DNA of 64,000 bases from Smittia aterrima (taxonomy: Eukaryota; Arthropoda; Insecta; Diptera; Chironomidae). The translations under genes were made by a program, and so were the position numbers. The stretch is taken from the NCBI GenBank assembly GCA_033063855.1, contig CP093829.1, positions 13,547,537 to 13,611,536 of the forward strand, given 5' to 3'. Below the pieces are notes generated by a model. It did no database searches and had not been told where the DNA came from. It worked only from the letters and a program-made list of their open reading frames with translations. Positions 25,338 through 37,719 of this stretch are shown piece by piece (within the stretch, counting starts at the first letter, position 1; every line of letters starts with the position of its first letter).

Positions 25338-27643
25338 ATGCTGGCCAATAACAAATTCGAAGCGCAAAAGCAACAAATTCAAAACTATGGATTTCCAAGC
25401 GGATCCAAAATTATTCTTTACGGTGGACGCACTTGCATTCTGTCTGAGCAAAAGATAACAACAAGTGGAATGATAGGAACAATTGAACAGCCACAATCAT
25501 GTCATTTGTGTCAAAAGGACTATCCTTCATTAGCGAGTCTGCAGCAACATATTAAGGAACAACATCTCGACAACAAAATCTATCGCAACATCATTGCAGT
25601 CTCGACGGTTGGCAATCAAGTCACAATGATTCCTACAACATCCCTTCATCAATATCAGATCGCAACCAGTGCTATTAAGATCGAAAAGGACTTTCAACAA
25701 ATCCAAACAAAGCTTGTTCCGGAAATAATTAAACAACCTGATTATACAACGGTCGCTATGAATGTTGCACATCCAGTGATTCAGCACATTCAGATACAAC
25801 CAAGGGACAAAGAAAAGTCAAATGTGGTGCAAGTGATTAAACAGAATCCAGTCGAGTATCATATACAGCAACAAGAGCATGCAGCAATGGTGGTTGCTGC
25901 GATGAATCAAAAGTCCGGGATATCCAATCCGTTTCTAAACAGCACAATAAAATATGAACTTCACGCTCAGCCTGTTCAATTGGTCACTGAAGTTTATCCA
26001 CAAATGGTAACTGAGGCAACAAAATCAGAAGACTTGAGTTCTCATTCTTCCGCTCCTTCGCCAACCATCAACGTCCAAACAAACACGGCTGGTCCAGTTT
26101 TGTCAAACGGAGAGACTATGGAGAAACAGCATAAATGTTTGGTGTGCGATAAGTTCTTTACAACTGTTGGGAATCTAAATATTCATCTCAAGATACACGC
26201 TGGCGAAAAACCTTATAGTAAGTCTAATAATAGCGAAGAAATATCCTTCAAAAAAGCTCAATCAGTAACTCTACTTTATTTTCGTAGAATGTAATGTCTG
26301 TGGAAAAGGTTTTATTCAATCAAATAACTTGGCAACCCACATGAAAATACACACTGGGGAAAAACCTCATGGTTGTCAGGTATGAATGTCATATGATAAA
26401 AAGATCAAACGAAAAACTTAAATCCTATCATCTAGATTTGTGGAAAACGATTTAGTCAATCAAACAATCTCAAGACTCACATTGTAAGCAGCAATTGTTA
26501 TCCATTTTGAGTTGGTGTTGAAATAATATGATCTCTTTTTATAGCGAACTCATACTGGCGAAAAGCCCTTCAGTAAGTTTCTTGTGTCATATTTGTGCCT
26601 GATCTCTAAATAATATATTTTGCAGAGTGCACGCTTTGTGAGAAAAGCTTTAACCAGAAAAATAATCTTACGACACACTTGAGAACACACAGTGACTATC
26701 ACCCGTCGAACTGCAGCATGTGTAATCAAACTTTCACTTCGTTCAACGAACTGTTTACTCACATGCGAGAACATACTGATCAAAAGCCTCATGTGTGTAC
26801 GGTCTGTACCAAAGTGTTTAATGCTCAAAGTGATTTGTCAGAACACATGAAGCAGCACTCGAATCCCAAGCCCTATAAATGTGATGTGAGTTAAATATCC
26901 TTGAATTCAAAAGAATTTTTTTTTAAAATATTTATGTTTAGATTTGTCAAAAGCAATTTACACAATCAAATAATTTGAAGACGCACATCAAGACTCATAT
27001 TTACCAAGACCCGTACAAGTGTTCAATGTGCACGAGGTCTTTTCAGGACCAAGAAGAATATCAACTACACGTGTAAGCTGAAAATAATATTTATGATTTA
27101 ATTTAATTTTTTATTTTTGTTTTAAGGCGAGTTCACACTTTTGACAAACCATATGAGTGCACATATTGTGGAAAAAAATTTATTCAGAGTAATAACTTAA
27201 AAACACACGTTGTAAGTTCAATTTTGATTACTGAAATAATTCTCTTGTTAATCAAGATATTTTTTATAGCGAACTCATACTGGCGAGAAACCATATTCCT
27301 GCACCGTTTGCGGAAAGTCCTTCAACCAGAAAAACAATCTTAATACTCAGTAAGTCATTTAAAAAAAACTTATTTAAAATTTAAAGTAAAAATTAATATC
27401 TTATTTTAGTCTTCGAGTTCACACGGGAGAAAAGCCATTCGGTAAGTAGTTTTTATAATTATCTTTAATCAGAATTTCATTTTTTTTCTTTTCTTTCTAG
27501 AATGTCATTTATGTGATCGTCGCTTTAATCAATCAAATAATTTGAATAAACATCTGAAAACGCATGGGCAAGAAAAAGAAATGAGTAAAGCGATGGAAAC
27601 AGAAATGGAGAAAATGATGAACAACGTTATCATGCAACAGTAG
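25338..27643 (+). CDS. Twelve-finger C2H2 zinc-finger protein
   Basis: Probable nuclear DNA-binding protein of 592 residues. Exons: 25338-26217, 26288-26379, 26436-26483, 26545-26572, 26626-26885, 26942-27072, 27127-27211, 27270-27349, 27410-27441, 27501-27643. The first exon encodes a degenerate finger (CHLCQKDYPSLASLQQHIKEQH) and a long Gln-rich region with predicted beta or disordered character. Eleven more fingers follow, joined by TGEKP-type linkers. The recognition helices are unusually uniform: QSNNL occurs in five fingers and QKNNL in two. The exon pair around RTHTGEKP is duplicated within the gene. I do not recognise an orthologue. The start is the first Met after a likely acceptor at 25326. 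AATAAA lies at about 27849. Confidence 0.93.
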
Positions 27644-28129
27644 GATTTTTATATTACTAAACTTATTGATGTCAACTGTTGATTTCCCTTTATTCACATG
27701 AGAAGCTTTTCGTTTTTGAGCGGATAAAGCTGAAATTGAAATTTCTTTATTGTTCACTATTTCTTCGATGTTGCAATGTTTTAGTAAAGCACGAGATGTT
27801 AATAAGGGGATATCGCAAGAGGAAGCATTTAATGGGCAATAGACTTTAAATAAATTTAATCGATGTAAAACTTAGCGATTATGTACGAATCGCATAATTC
27901 ATCAAGAATAAAGAATGAATTTTCATCTAATTAATTTAAGTTCAAACTTAGATCTTTTTCAGGAGTTGAATTTCAAAATTAAATTGATTTTATTTATTTA
28001 GTTGAATATTTTACAATGTTTTTAGAAGTAATAAGTCTGGCAAGTGATAATCTTTCAGCTTTTCTTCCACGAATTGATGTTGATGCGATTGCGACTGTAA
28101 ATATAAAATGTATCAATAATGTTCTTATT
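27644..28129. other. Interval between the convergent zinc-finger and SAC3D1-like genes
   Basis: Contains AATAAA near 27849 for the plus-strand gene. Nothing else is recognised. Confidence 0.5.
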
Positions 28130-31100
28130 TTATTCAAAGTATCTTACGATCGATTTTGTAGAATCAAATTTACTCTTGTTGAATATAACGTGAGTTGGAT
28201 TTTCATCGTTTCCTTCGTAAATTTGAAGCTCCCTTAAGTCGCTGATTAATATTTTATAATCGGTATATAAAAGTAGTTTCATTAGAAAATCAATGGGAAC
28301 TTTACTAACTTTGCTGTTGTAAGCAATCGAAAAAGTTTGAAAAATGTGCTTCCTGATTTGTGGAACTTTAAGTGAGCCTATCGCGCAAATTAAATGGGGC
28401 ATCGATTGTATGTCATATAGCACCTTGTAGAAATTTTTCATATGGAAATTCAATGAAATTTTGATAGCACTTTGGATTATGAACGTTGATTTCAATTTTG
28501 AATCCAATCGAAATGCCCGTTGCAATGCTGAACCTTCTTCCATGTTCAGTAATAAGTAGATTCCTTCGATGTATATTCGATTTGAATAATCCTGCTGCTC
28601 AGACATTTTAATCTCTTCATAAGATGAGAGACATTTTCTCAAACATTCTTGAAGGTGCTGTGTAGCAATTTTCGAATCAAAGATGTGCATCGGCGAACCG
28701 TTCAAACGATATAAGCTAAAAACTAAGAACATCACAATTGGTTCAAGGATTTTCACTGTCCTCTTTGGTGAAAAGTTTTGTATCACAATTTCCTGGCGGA
28801 TGGCTCGACATCGATCGAAAATGAAATCGTAACGAAAGTTGTAAGTTTTCTCAGGATTAAGAAGAATTCTGGAAATAAAAGAAAATGACGATAATGAGTT
28901 CCTAAATTGTTTCTATGTCAGATATTTTTAAACGAATCATTTTGACCTTTAATGAGACATACGACGACAAAATTGAGCTAACCGAGTAGCTGATTATTAC
29001 TCTTTTCTAAACTTGTTTGTCAAATTTAAGGTTTTTTTGTTGCTTCTTCCTTCCTACTCCAACGTTCACCTTTAGTTATGTTTCTTTCGTCGGCTATTTC
29101 AAAAAGAATTTTAGTATTGTACCAGTCGCGGTATAGGAAGCATAAAATGTTTCTCGAAAAAATAAAATTAGATTTTGAGTGTGATAATTTGCCATTGAGA
29201 CTACTCACATCACAAGTAAGTAGCCTTTTGATCATAAAATAAATTCCTCGTGATAAATCGTGATAAATATTTCAGTGGCAGTGCAATGAACGAAGTGTCA
29301 TTTTCGTTTGGTATCGCTGGACCGTAGCGGTCTTCTTCTCGTTTTCATTCATAAACTCAGTGATTTTCTCGGTTTTAAGGAACGAAGCAGCCTTCATGTT
29401 CATATTCCTTTCTAGATGGAATCTCTTCGTAACGATGATTACTACGTCATTGGGAGCGATACTTGTTACATCACACCATCTTAACCGACGGAACAAGAAG
29501 TACTCAAAAACTCTTTTGAAATTCTATTGGTTTGCAAGCAATTGCTCAACAGTTTTTGCTTGTGCTATCAGCGCGATTTATTGGTCGATGCTCTACCGCG
29601 ACGGACACAACAATCTCAACAATTACCTAGTGCATGCAACGAACTCGTCTGTTTTGATTATCGATTTATTTATTAGCAGACATCCTTATCGGTTGTCACA
29701 TATGCTTTTTCCGATGGCCTGTGGAAGCCTCTATATGTTTTTCACTTTTACATACACCATGTTAGGAGGAGTCGACAATAACGGAAATAATTATGTCTAT
29801 TCGATACTGGACTGGAAAGGAAAACCACAAAAATCAGCCATTGTTGGAGTGTGCAGTGTTATTTTCCTTGGAATCATTCATGTCATCATCGGGATAGTTC
29901 ATCGAATTAGAAAAAAAATTCATCAATTCCCCACTCGAGAGAAAACTATTACGAAATGTGAACATATTCTGCCATTTGTAAACAATCAGGAAGGAAAATG
30001 AGTTCTGACGTCACAAGGTCACAGCGAAAATACTTTTTTTTCTTCTTCGCAAAATAAAAAATTGAGAGAGGTTCAAAGCCCCTGACAGGAAAATATTTTA
30101 TTTCTATCACCAGACTTCAGTGCGTCAGCCAGAAATAGTATTAGAATTTATTCTCCTTCTTCGATATATGTAATCTTTTTCTTAAGTAGTCGTGAGCGAT
30201 TCTATTGTAAATTCATTAAAGTGCAGGTTTCATATGATCAGCCCAGAGAGATTATTGTTGCTGAGTTAAGACATATGTAAAAAGTATCTAGGTCAGCGAA
30301 TATTAAACAAATCGCTAATTTCTTCGTGAAATATCTTCCTCTACCGAGCATAAATCCGACGGCGCTAGGTGAACAACCGTAAGGCATGAAAAAAGTTCCA
30401 AGAATAAGAAGATTTCCCCTCATGGCAGTACATCGCATGATTTTGCAATAACGAATGGAAAAGCCCGATAGCGAGCCGGCATATAGGGTTGTGAAATGTT
30501 AAACTTGTGTGTGTCGAGCGAAACGAAAAATGATGAATGACTGAACGGGTCGGTTGTGAAGAAGTAGAAATGCTTCTTTGGTCCTTTTCACGTTTTGCTT
30601 GCTTTGAGTAAAAGTTTCCAGGTTGCTACGTTTAGTTGAATTTTTCATCGCGCGCAGTCTATTCGCTGGGAGAATTTTCTCACACGAATACTTTTTCAAT
30701 TGTGAATTTTCGCCAGTTCAACAAAACTGAATTAGCAGACTAGTTGTAATGAGACTTAATTGCAAATTTAACACAAGTTTCGAGTACGAAAGTCCTGAAG
30801 AATTTCTGCAATCGCAATGGCAGACGAGCAAAAGAAGTTTTGTTTATTTAATCTACAGATGGATGGTCGCGAGTTTCTTCGTCCTCTCAGTTTTAGTAAA
30901 CTTATTTAACGCGGCTGTTCGATCCGAAATTACATTTTACTTAATTTATTTGACTCATTGGAATTTGGTCATCACTATGATCTCGGCAGTTTGGTCAGCT
31001 GTTCTTGTGTCTTTGCATTACGCTGAGAAGCTTAAAGTTGGTGCAAAAATGACGATGGCCCTTAAACTCCATTGGTTACTATCTACCTCAAGTAACATGT

Positions 31101-31814
31101 ACGCACTACTAGTCACGACTATCTACTGGGCTGTACTTTACAGAAACGATGCAAATCGGATTGATCTAAACAACGTCGTGGTCCACGCAACTAACTCACT
31201 TGTTCTAATTTTTAATATGGCAATTGTGAGACAACCCGAAAGATTTGGATTGTTTGTATATCCGCTTTGCTGTGGATGCATATATCTTCTCTTCACTTGG
31301 TTTTATCCATTTTTGGGAGGGAAAAACCGGTAAATAGCATATTCGTGCATAATTAGTCAAAATATCTTTACTAAAATATTTTCTTATTTTAGACGTGGCC
31401 AAGACTTTATTTATCCTATACTGAATTGGAATCAAAAGCCTTGGATTGCGCTAGTAGCAGCTATCGCGGTCACAGTAACTGGAGCTTTATTTCATTTAAT
31501 GATTTGCGGGATCCAGCAAGCGAGATCATCGATTTTTAGGAAGTTCACGATTGAAGAAGAGAAGAAATCGGAAGTCTTAATACTTACGTGTTAATCAAGT
31601 ATTCGAGAGTTTCTTGCAAAGCTTCGAAATTCCTGAGATCGCGACCATCGGCTTGTTTTCTGTCTGCTGCTGATCTAGAATATTCCGCTATCAATTTTGA
31701 GGAATTCGAGTTTTTCTCGTAGAAATGAAGCAGTTTATTTCTTTTCCGCATCTCAGCTTCTTTATCACTGCACATCGCCCTGCACGTTCCAATTACAAAA
31801 TCACTTCCAAACAT
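28130..31814 (-). CDS. SAC3 domain-containing protein, SAC3D1-like
   Basis: Two exons, 31814-31588 and 28868-28130, join in phase and give 321 residues. SAC3/GANP family proteins act in mRNA export. SAC3D1 itself is linked to centrosomes and mitosis in vertebrates. The N-terminal exon has the family signature GTCRAMCSDKEAEMRKR, then AEYSRSAADRK and LEALQETLEYLI-like sequence. The second exon starts LNPEKTYNFRYDFIFDRCRA and continues with IVIQNFSPKRTVKILEPIVM, the core of the SAC3 helical domain. Length fits the short SAC3D1 type, not the large GANP type. The 2.7 kb intron holds two rolling-stone genes on the opposite strand. The end of the second of these overlaps the first exon by 7 bases. 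Confidence 0.88.
29147..30001 (+). CDS. Rolling stone-like multipass membrane protein 1
   Basis: Two exons (29147-29215 and 29276-30001) give 264 residues. The rolling stone family consists of membrane proteins with several helices; the Drosophila founder is needed for myoblast fusion. Visible features are RWTVAVFFSFSFINSVIF, SRWNLFVTMITTSLGAILV, the hallmark NYLVHATNSSVLIIDLF, and YPLACG-like MLFPMACGSLYMFFT, then an IYSILDWKG-type motif (YVYSILDWKGKP) and a final helix. The short first exon begins MFLEKIKLDFECDN and ends at a good donor. The gene is nested in the SAC3D1-like intron and is a tandem paralogue of the next gene. AATAAA lies near 30053. Confidence 0.87.
30002..30748. other. Spacer between the two rolling stone-like genes
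   Basis: Contains the 3' end of the first gene and presumably the promoter of the second. I see no other exon. It lies entirely within the SAC3D1-like intron. Confidence 0.5.
30749..31594 (+). CDS. Rolling stone-like multipass membrane protein 2
   Basis: Two exons (30749-31329 and 31393-31594) give 260 residues. The N-terminus MRLNCKFNTSFEYESPEEFLQ is followed by SQWQTSKRSFVYLIYRWMVA, the characteristic entry to the first helix. Then come LTHWNLVITMISAVWSAVLV, NVVVHATNSLVLIFNMAIV, VYPLCCGCIYLLFTWFYPFLGG and IYPILNWNQKPW. The order matches its neighbour, so the pair probably arose by tandem duplication. The stop codon lies inside the antisense first exon of the SAC3D1-like gene. Confidence 0.9.
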
Positions 31815-31962
31815 TTTTATTGGATTTTTGTGTTTTTGTTATGAAAACCTTAGATGCGAGACTGCAGCGACCTCTTCAAATATCATCCGTTAAACTTTAG
31901 AACTCTCAAAAAATATTTTAATTATTTATTTTTTTCCTGATGAAGTTTTTTTTATCAAAATT

Positions 31963-33719
31963 TTATAACTCATTCTTATAATTCTTATCATTCGAACGAA
32001 TGTTGTTTTCGATATCGTCCCAAAAAGCAACATTTCCAAAGTTTTCATCAATTTTAACAACTTTGGCTTGATTTGTGATTTCTAATGCGAGGATTTGATC
32101 ATGTTTGGCTGTAAGAGGAAATTCAACTTTATCGTAAATCGGTACAGCTAATTTTCCATTCTTTGCGAAGTTGTAGTACATGGTAATAAGATTTTGACTG
32201 ACAGTTTCTTCCTCCGTTGTAAAAGGCACTCGTGGTAGAAACCCGTAAATCAACATGACATCTTCTCCATGACTAATACCTTAAAAAAAACTGAAAGATG
32301 AAGATAGGTTTTAAGAATGAATAACTAATTAATTACCAATGTAGTCGTTAGACTTGGACATAAATTCGGCGAGTCCACTTAAAGACTTGTAACGAAAATG
32401 ATAGAAGAATGATGGTGAAAAGCCAGATTGTAATTGAAATGATTTAAATGCACCGTGTTTGAAAAGTCGGTCAGTCAGGATCTAAAATAAAGCTGAGAAT
32501 GATTCAAACTCGCAAATTTTTTGTTACTACCTACATTGTCAAAGGCCATAAAATTTTCCTTAGATATTTCTTTGTCACCCAGGTAAGCTTTTCGTATATT
32601 TTGCGATATTTGAAGCTTTTTCTTTGCATCGGTCGTTGCTTCACCATAATCGAGAATTGATGGAGCGATTTCATTCCATTGCTCGTTTATTTTCTTTAAA
32701 ATAACTCCGTTGTAAAACTCTGCCGCTGGATAGAGACCTTCATCTTGTGTCTGTGATAACATCCAAGGAAGCTTTTGAAACTCTCCACTTCTTAGAATAT
32801 TCATTGGAGAATCAGTAAGAAAAGCAGACTTGCTTTTTGGTTCGACGACTACACCAAAAGGAGAAAATGGATTGTACAAGAATTGTTGGAACTTTTGAGA
32901 CAACATCACGAGATCTCGAACTGGTTTCTCTCTCAAACACTTTAAAAGCTCCTTGTGATCTTTCGAACATTTCATGAATTCGGCTACTTGATAAGCTTTA
33001 TCTCTTGCATTCTCCATCATGACCCACGGATCATTTGCGTTTCCCGAGTGTGATATTCCGTTAGTAAATAATCCATCACTCAACGACGACATGTAGTGAA
33101 GGTGAACGCTTGCGCCACCAGCAGAATATCCAACTATTGTGACCTTTCCTGGGTCTCCGTTGAAGGCATTTATATTTTGTTTTACCCACCGTAAAGCCTC
33201 TGCTTGATCTTTCAAACCGAAATTTCCAGGAATTGTAGAGTCTTCAGTCGAAAGAAATCCTAATATGCCCAATCGATAATTTAGCGTCACTAGGATCATA
33301 TTTTGCTGCTTCATGATGTTATCGGGCATGTAGAAGTTACCGCCACCAAACATGAAAGCCCCGCCATGGATGAAGAAAATTACCGGGACCTTTTTCTTTG
33401 AGTTTGCTACATTTTTCGGCACGAAAACATTTAGGAAAAGGCAATCCTCATCTCCTATATAAGAATACTCCATATGATCGTACTGACTGCAGTGATTTCC
33501 ATACTTTTTGAATTCTCTGACTTCACTCCACTTTTGAGAATATTTCTGTGGCGATCGCAAACGAAGTTTACCGACAGGAGGGTCTGCGTAAGGAATTCCA
33601 CGAAATGCAAAAAATTGATCATTCGTTTCACCAATAATTGTTCCACTTTCTATCTCAACAGTAAAGTCATCAGCAAAACAAGCTGATATCGCGAGAAAAA
33701 TTAATCCCAATGCTTTCAT
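31963..33719 (-). CDS. Secreted carboxylesterase (alpha/beta hydrolase)
   Basis: Type-B carboxylesterase of 549 residues, from exons 33719-32535, 32481-32337 and 32279-31963. Insect members hydrolyse carboxyl esters such as hormones, odorants, lipids and xenobiotics. A signal peptide (MKALGLIFLAISACFADD) suggests secretion. The family start FRGIPYADPPVGKLR is present, with EDCLFLNVFVPKN and the oxyanion loop FIHGGAF. The nucleophile elbow is GYSAGG, the acidic residue lies in QTQDEGLY, and the His in SHGEDVM, so the catalytic triad is complete. The substrate cannot be read from sequence. A run of A/T precedes the third exon acceptor. Confidence 0.95.
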
Positions 33720-34384
33720 GATCGTTCAGGTTGGCCCGCTTTCGAAACACTGAGTATAATTGAGAAATCTCGCTGAATTTAAGTAGAAATTCAACGAGAG
33801 AGAATTGAAGAACGGATAAGATAACAATTTATTTATTTTATGTAAGTGAATGAAGAGTAAAAACCAAGAAAAGGAAGAGGCGTATTAAGTAGTTAAAGAC
33901 ACATTGATTTTCTAAACAAATGATGTTCAGTTATCAGTTCTTATTGATTGGTTATTAATTAGATTCAATCAATATTACGCAACTAAAGAGAAAGTCGACC
34001 GATGTTAAAAAAATCAGTTACTGTCACCATTCTCTACACAAAATATATTTCGAGTAAATATTTTTCCGTTGTTCGTAAATTCGAGTTAGTCTCCAAAAAT
34101 TCAAATTCGAAATTTATAAGTTTATTTTCCCAAAAATTCTCAGTTTATTTAAAGTTTTTGTTATTAATTAGGGTTTTTAAAGGAGCAAACACAAAATACC
34201 TACAAATAGAGAGCATCCAATTCACTTATGATCGGATCGAGCTCAAACTAATATCTTAAATTGGCAAATAGTAAGAATACAAAAAATAACAAACAAATTG
34301 TATTCTTATTTTTATTTTAGCTCATATAAAGACGATATCACTTACGTTGCAGCAAAATCTTTTAGATTATTATCAGCTGTAATC
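33720..34384. other. Divergent promoter interval, esterase and CENP-A
   Basis: AT-rich stretch between two divergent genes. A small open frame at about 34002-34259 has no family resemblance and lacks coding character. Nothing else is recognised. Confidence 0.45.
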
Positions 34385-34852
34385 ATGAGGCCTCCAGTTG
34401 CTAAGAAAGCTAAGAAAAATATTACCGCCAAAAAAGTTATCAACAAAAGCGTTCTCAAACCTCGAAATGAAAGTCCATATTGGTCTTCGTCGGAAAGCAG
34501 CCAACCGTCAGCAAATATTGTGAAAACTCGTCGTCGCAAACAGTTATTGCCAAGTAAAAACATGTTGCAAACCATGCGCGAGCTTCAAGTACAAATTACA
34601 AGCTTAATTCCGATGGCTCCATTTTCACGACTTGTTCGTGAAATCATGCAAAAATGCGGATCAGGCGACTTCAGAATCACTACGACAGCAATGCGGGCTT
34701 TGCAAGAAAGCAGCGAAATATACATGTCACAGCTTTTTACTGATGCTTACGCCGTCACCCACAATCGAAAACAAGTTACGCTTGCTCTCCGAGATATTCA
34801 TCTTGTACTCTTTCTTCGCGGACCCAACGCACAAAGCGGTCGATTAGGATGA
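34385..34852 (+). CDS. cid: Centromeric histone H3 variant (CENP-A/Cid)
   Basis: Single-exon gene of 155 residues, starting MRPPVAKKAKKNITAKK. CENP-A replaces H3 in centromeric nucleosomes and specifies the kinetochore. The basic N-tail has none of the canonical H3 tail motifs. The histone fold is clear: TMRELQVQITSLIPMAPFSR, LVREIMQ, then AMRALQESSEIYMSQLFTD and KQVTLALRDIHLVLFLRG. Between LVREI and ALQ the loop is one residue longer than in canonical H3, a usual CENP-A mark. An in-frame open stretch extends upstream to about 34298, but ATG 34385 gives the expected tail. The 3' signal near 34928 is about 90 bases before the GPATCH1 start. Confidence 0.88.
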   Translation: MRPPVAKKAKKNITAKKVINKSVLKPRNESPYWSSSESSQPSANIVKTRRRKQLLPSKNMLQTMRELQVQITSLIPMAPFSRLVREIMQKCGSGDFRITTTAMRALQESSEIYMSQLFTDAYAVTHNRKQVTLALRDIHLVLFLRGPNAQSGRLG

Positions 34853-35019
34853 ATTCCTCAGCAGCATTAACAACTTGTATTTACTTAAATCATTTAAGTT
34901 AAATGACATGTTCACAAAATATTATGAAATAAATAAAATAACGATTTCTTTCCAAATTTTCGTAACATGTACAAATTCATGAACGCAGCCATTTTTTGTA
35001 AACAAAACAGTCGCAAATA

Positions 35020-37719
35020 ATGGATTCTAGTGATGAAGAACACCAAATGGAGAACGAGGAAGTTCTCTGTAGATATGGAACCGCTTTAACGCCTTACGAA
35101 GCAGGTGAGACGTCGAATATAGTTTTTATTTAAGTTATGTTAACCAAATAATTGTAATCAGATGAAATTCCATCGAAAAAACCAATTCAAATCGAGGATC
35201 AGATTGTAAAAGACGAAAACGGTCGAAGAAGGTTTCATGGAGCATTCACAGGAGGATTCAGCGCCGGTTATTGGAACACAGTCGGATCAAAAGATGGTAA
35301 AATTAAAAGATGGTACCTTTAAGTTTTATTTACACAAATTTGTATTGTAGGATTCACGCCAGCTGAGTTTAAAAGCTCTAGAAGCGAAAAAGGAGCCATC
35401 AAATCATTTCGTCCCACTGATTTTATGGATGAGGAAGACTTAGGCGAGTTTGGTATTGCACCGCACAAGATCCAGACGAAAGAAGATTTCGCAACCGAAT
35501 CCAAAAAAAGAAAACATGAAAAGCCATCCGACGGCCCGATTCCTGGCGAGCCGGTTTTAAATAATATACTAAAGCCAGTGCATGACAAAGCAGCAGTTCG
35601 CATTTTAAAGTCAATGGGATGGCGTGACAATCAAGGTATTGGATCTCGACTGAACTTTCTCGAAAAGAAAGCGACAAATGAGAGAAATCTAAGGGAAATG
35701 TATCTCCAAAAAAAGTATGGATGTGACTCTGCTGGTCCATCAACTCACCAAGACGATTCCGATGATGACTTATCAGACGACGAAATAACATTCGCACCAG
35801 ATGATTTTGATCCTTTTATTGCGACAGTGAAGACTAACACATTTGGTTTGGGATATTCGGGACTGCAACCATCAAACTCAACTTCAGCGTCTGAGCACAT
35901 TAATTTATTCCAGTCATTTGAAGTTGTTGATCGTAATAACAAGAAACTTTCAATTCGAGGTCAAGCATTTGGTGTTGGAGCTCTCGAAGAGGAGGATGAA
36001 GATATCTACGCTCTGGATGATTTAAGTCGTTATGACAAATCACTTGAAAATGCAGCAAAGCCTAAGAAGAAACTAAAGGCGATCAAGCAAACAGATTCAT
36101 CTCTAATTGAAGGATTTTCAAAAGCTACAATTTCTGATAGTTCTGTTCGAGTTTTCTCAGTTGATCTTTCAAGAAATTTTGTTCCACGAAATTGGTTGAC
36201 AAGACGGTCACGTTTCGAGCCACTCGATAAGAACAGAGCAAAGATTCTCGAAGAAAAGAACAAACATAAAGTTCTTGGTTTAGGACGCCACGATTTGAAA
36301 CCAGAAGAACGGGGAGCTCTATTGAATGAGAAGAGTGAGGAAATAGAAGAAGTTCAAAGCATCGCTCTTCCTGAACCTCCCAAGCGAGACTACGCTGAAG
36401 AAAAACGACAGAAAATTCAAGAATCAGCGAGAAAAATAACAGAACTTCTAAATAGCAAACAGTTTGTTAGCGAGAACAATGATACGTTTAAGCCGTTCTT
36501 ACAGAATCCTGAAAAACAGCTACGTTATGAAAAATTCCTTACATTAAAAACAACAAACGAGAAAGATATTGATAATTTCCTCTTGGACATCCAACCGTTG
36601 TCACTATCAAGCTTTGATCGAGAAATGGAGAAGAAAGAGTTCATGCAAGCTAAGCGAATGTATCAGCCGCTAGACTCGTTGATGGCTAATCGATTCATTA
36701 AAGAAGTTGACATCAAGAAGGAAGAGAAAATGGTAAAAGTTAATGACAAAGGGAAAGAAGTGGTTGTTATTCAACGGACGAAAGTTATGTGGAAGCCACA
36801 CATGTTATTGTGCAAGCGTTTTAACATCCCAGAGCCGTTCGGAGGAATGATGTTTGATGAAGAAGAAGAAAAGAAGCGAAAAAAGAAATCGAGTACATTG
36901 TTTGATTATATTGGCGTTCCTGTCAACACAAAAGCGAATTTTGTTACACCCCAAGTCATTCCAAGAAAAATGGTGGCAATTGATGATCGCAAGCAAAATG
37001 CTGAGAAAGAACAGAGGAAGAAATTTTTAGCTTCGGTTGAAAAAGAAAAATCTTTTATGACAGCGGATCAAAATAAAAGAGCAGCAGCAAAGGATTTCTT
37101 CGAGCTTAATGAACCATCGACGTCAAAGATTGTTCCTGAGAAACTCAAAGAGGTCAGCAATGAATCTACAATGCCACGAACTGAATTGGAAATTAAAGTC
37201 GCTGAGAGCATTAATAAGAAGCCTGAGGAAAAGAAGGATTTGTTTAAGGCTATTTTTTGTGATAGCGATGAAGACGAGGAAGCAGAACAAGACGGGAAAG
37301 TAAAGGAAGCGACTGAGCTGTCGGAAGCGCAGAAATCAACGTTCATAGAAAGTTTTCTTAACACAAAATCTGCTAGTGAAATTAATGTTTTGAGAAATGA
37401 CGAAGCACCACGAGGCATATTTAAGAGCATTCTAGATATGTCAAATGAAAAATCTTTAAACACTGAAAAGAAAATGGAAGAGCTACCGAGAGTTGACTAC
37501 TACGGCCCTAAACTTCCAGATAAATCTCTTCCTGCAGCTCCACTTTCAATCAACTTGTCAACTTCCTCCGACGATAGCAGTCTAGATGAAAAAATCTTGA
37601 AAAAACTGAAGAAGGCGAAAAAGAGTCGAGACGTCGTGTGGGTGGAGAAAGACAAACTGAAATCAAAGAAAACCCGAAAACACAAGAAAAAACACAAGAA
37701 GCACAAATCGAGAAAATAA
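35020..37719 (+). CDS. GPATCH1: G-patch domain protein, GPATCH1 homologue
   Basis: Nuclear protein of 862 residues associated with the spliceosome in other animals. Exons are 35020-35104, 35162-35296 and 35351-37719. The N-terminal DUF1604-like region is strongly conserved: YGTALTPYEA, RRFHGAFTGGFSAGYWNTVG, EDLGEFGIAP. The G-patch follows (RILKSMGWRDNQGIGSR). A later patch is PEERGALLNEKSE, and EKQLRYEKFL with MWKPHMLLCKRFNIPEP is also characteristic. The C-terminus is very basic (HKKKHKKHKSRK), probably nuclear targeting or RNA binding. AATAAA lies at about 37777. Confidence 0.95.

Noticed and set aside
34002..34259. 85-residue plus-strand open frame between the esterase and CENP-A
   Set aside because: AT-rich composition, no resemblance and no clear signals.
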